A DNA stretch of 64,000 nt. Source: Ralstonia wenshanensis. GTDB taxonomy: Bacteria; Pseudomonadota; Gammaproteobacteria; Burkholderiales; Burkholderiaceae. Within the stretch, counting starts at the first letter, position 1; every line of letters starts with the position of its first letter. The position numbers and the translations under genes are program-made. Below the pieces are notes generated by a model, which had not been told where the DNA came from, searched no databases, and was given only the letters and a program-made list of their open reading frames with translations. The DNA lies in NCBI RefSeq assembly GCF_021173085.1, contig NZ_CP076413.1, positions 868,001 through 932,000 of the forward strand, read 5' to 3'. Shown piece by piece: positions 63,998 through 64,000 of the stretch.

Positions 63998-64000
63998 ATG
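63998..64000 (+). CDS. Start codon of the next gene (window edge)
   Basis: ATG preceded by TTTCGGAGACAACCC, a good ribosome-binding site eight bases before it. Only the first codon is present, so the product is unknown. It follows the permease by 47 bases and is probably co-transcribed. Confidence 0.4.

Noticed and set aside
1-64000. Search by eye for CRISPR repeats, transposases, phage genes, toxin-antitoxin modules and rRNA
   Set aside because: None found. The whole window looks like syntenic core chromosome; only short intergenic dyads and low-complexity coding repeats were seen.

Overview
The window is a gap-free stretch of GC-rich betaproteobacterial core chromosome. Gene content and order point to the Burkholderiaceae, most likely Ralstonia or a close relative: serC-pheA-hisC-tyrA-aroA-cmk-rpsA-ihfB-lapA-lapB, ugd-hld genes, rpsP-rimM-trmD-rplS, parE-parC and an egtD/egtB-like pair beside a TerC gene. 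Species cannot be fixed by eye. I see no insertion sequence, prophage, integrase, CRISPR array, toxin-antitoxin module or rRNA, and one tRNA gene. About 95% of the sequence is explained by roughly 60 protein genes.

Layout. 1-8100 is an aromatic amino-acid/translation supra-operon (serC end, pheA, hisC, tyrA, aroA, cmk, rpsA, ihfB). 8160-13250 is an envelope block: lapA-lapB (LPS assembly control), ugd, the heptose kinase and hldD. 13380-16970 holds a ComEA-like protein, cysM, mltB and a histone-deacetylase-family amidohydrolase. 17087-19730 is the methionine ABC importer metNIQ, with a terminator-like hairpin directly before metN. 19788-23530 is etfBA plus an acyl-CoA dehydrogenase, followed by dadA and a divergent Lrp-type regulator (23599-25508). 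25572-31133 is a mixed stretch: Tat-exported PhoD-like phosphatase, PA0069-type radical SAM protein, TM2 protein, two small uncharacterised proteins and a periplasmic sugar dehydrogenase. 31159-33373 is the rpsP operon. 33479-44545 carries housekeeping genes (CoA-type Nudix hydrolase, CobD-like, rsgA, M48 protease, orn, mogA, darP, pmbA, thyA-folA, a PLP dehydratase, TerC). 44638-47474 has a manganese (yybP-ykoY) riboswitch for terC and the divergent egtD/egtB-like pair. 47618-53675 has a DEAD-box helicase with a very long leader, tRNA-Arg(CCT), Kdo hydroxylase, an amino-acid binding protein and a candidate small RNA. 53849-63950 has uup, parE, a lytic transglycosylase, parC, a split ChrA pair and an amino-acid permease with a palindromic operator region.

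Most genes are ordinary. The items I consider most worth checking are: a roughly 62-nt candidate sRNA at 53381-53442 (UUCG hairpin, Shine-Dalgarno-like linker, terminator); an EgtB-like protein next to EgtD that appears to lack two of the three iron-binding histidines; a terminator hairpin sitting where the metN ribosome-binding site should be; a predicted 360-nt leader on the cold-shock-type RNA helicase; and several unassigned palindromic operators (dadA/lrp, acyl-CoA dehydrogenase, amino-acid permease). All functional statements are based on reading motifs and context; no database search was run.
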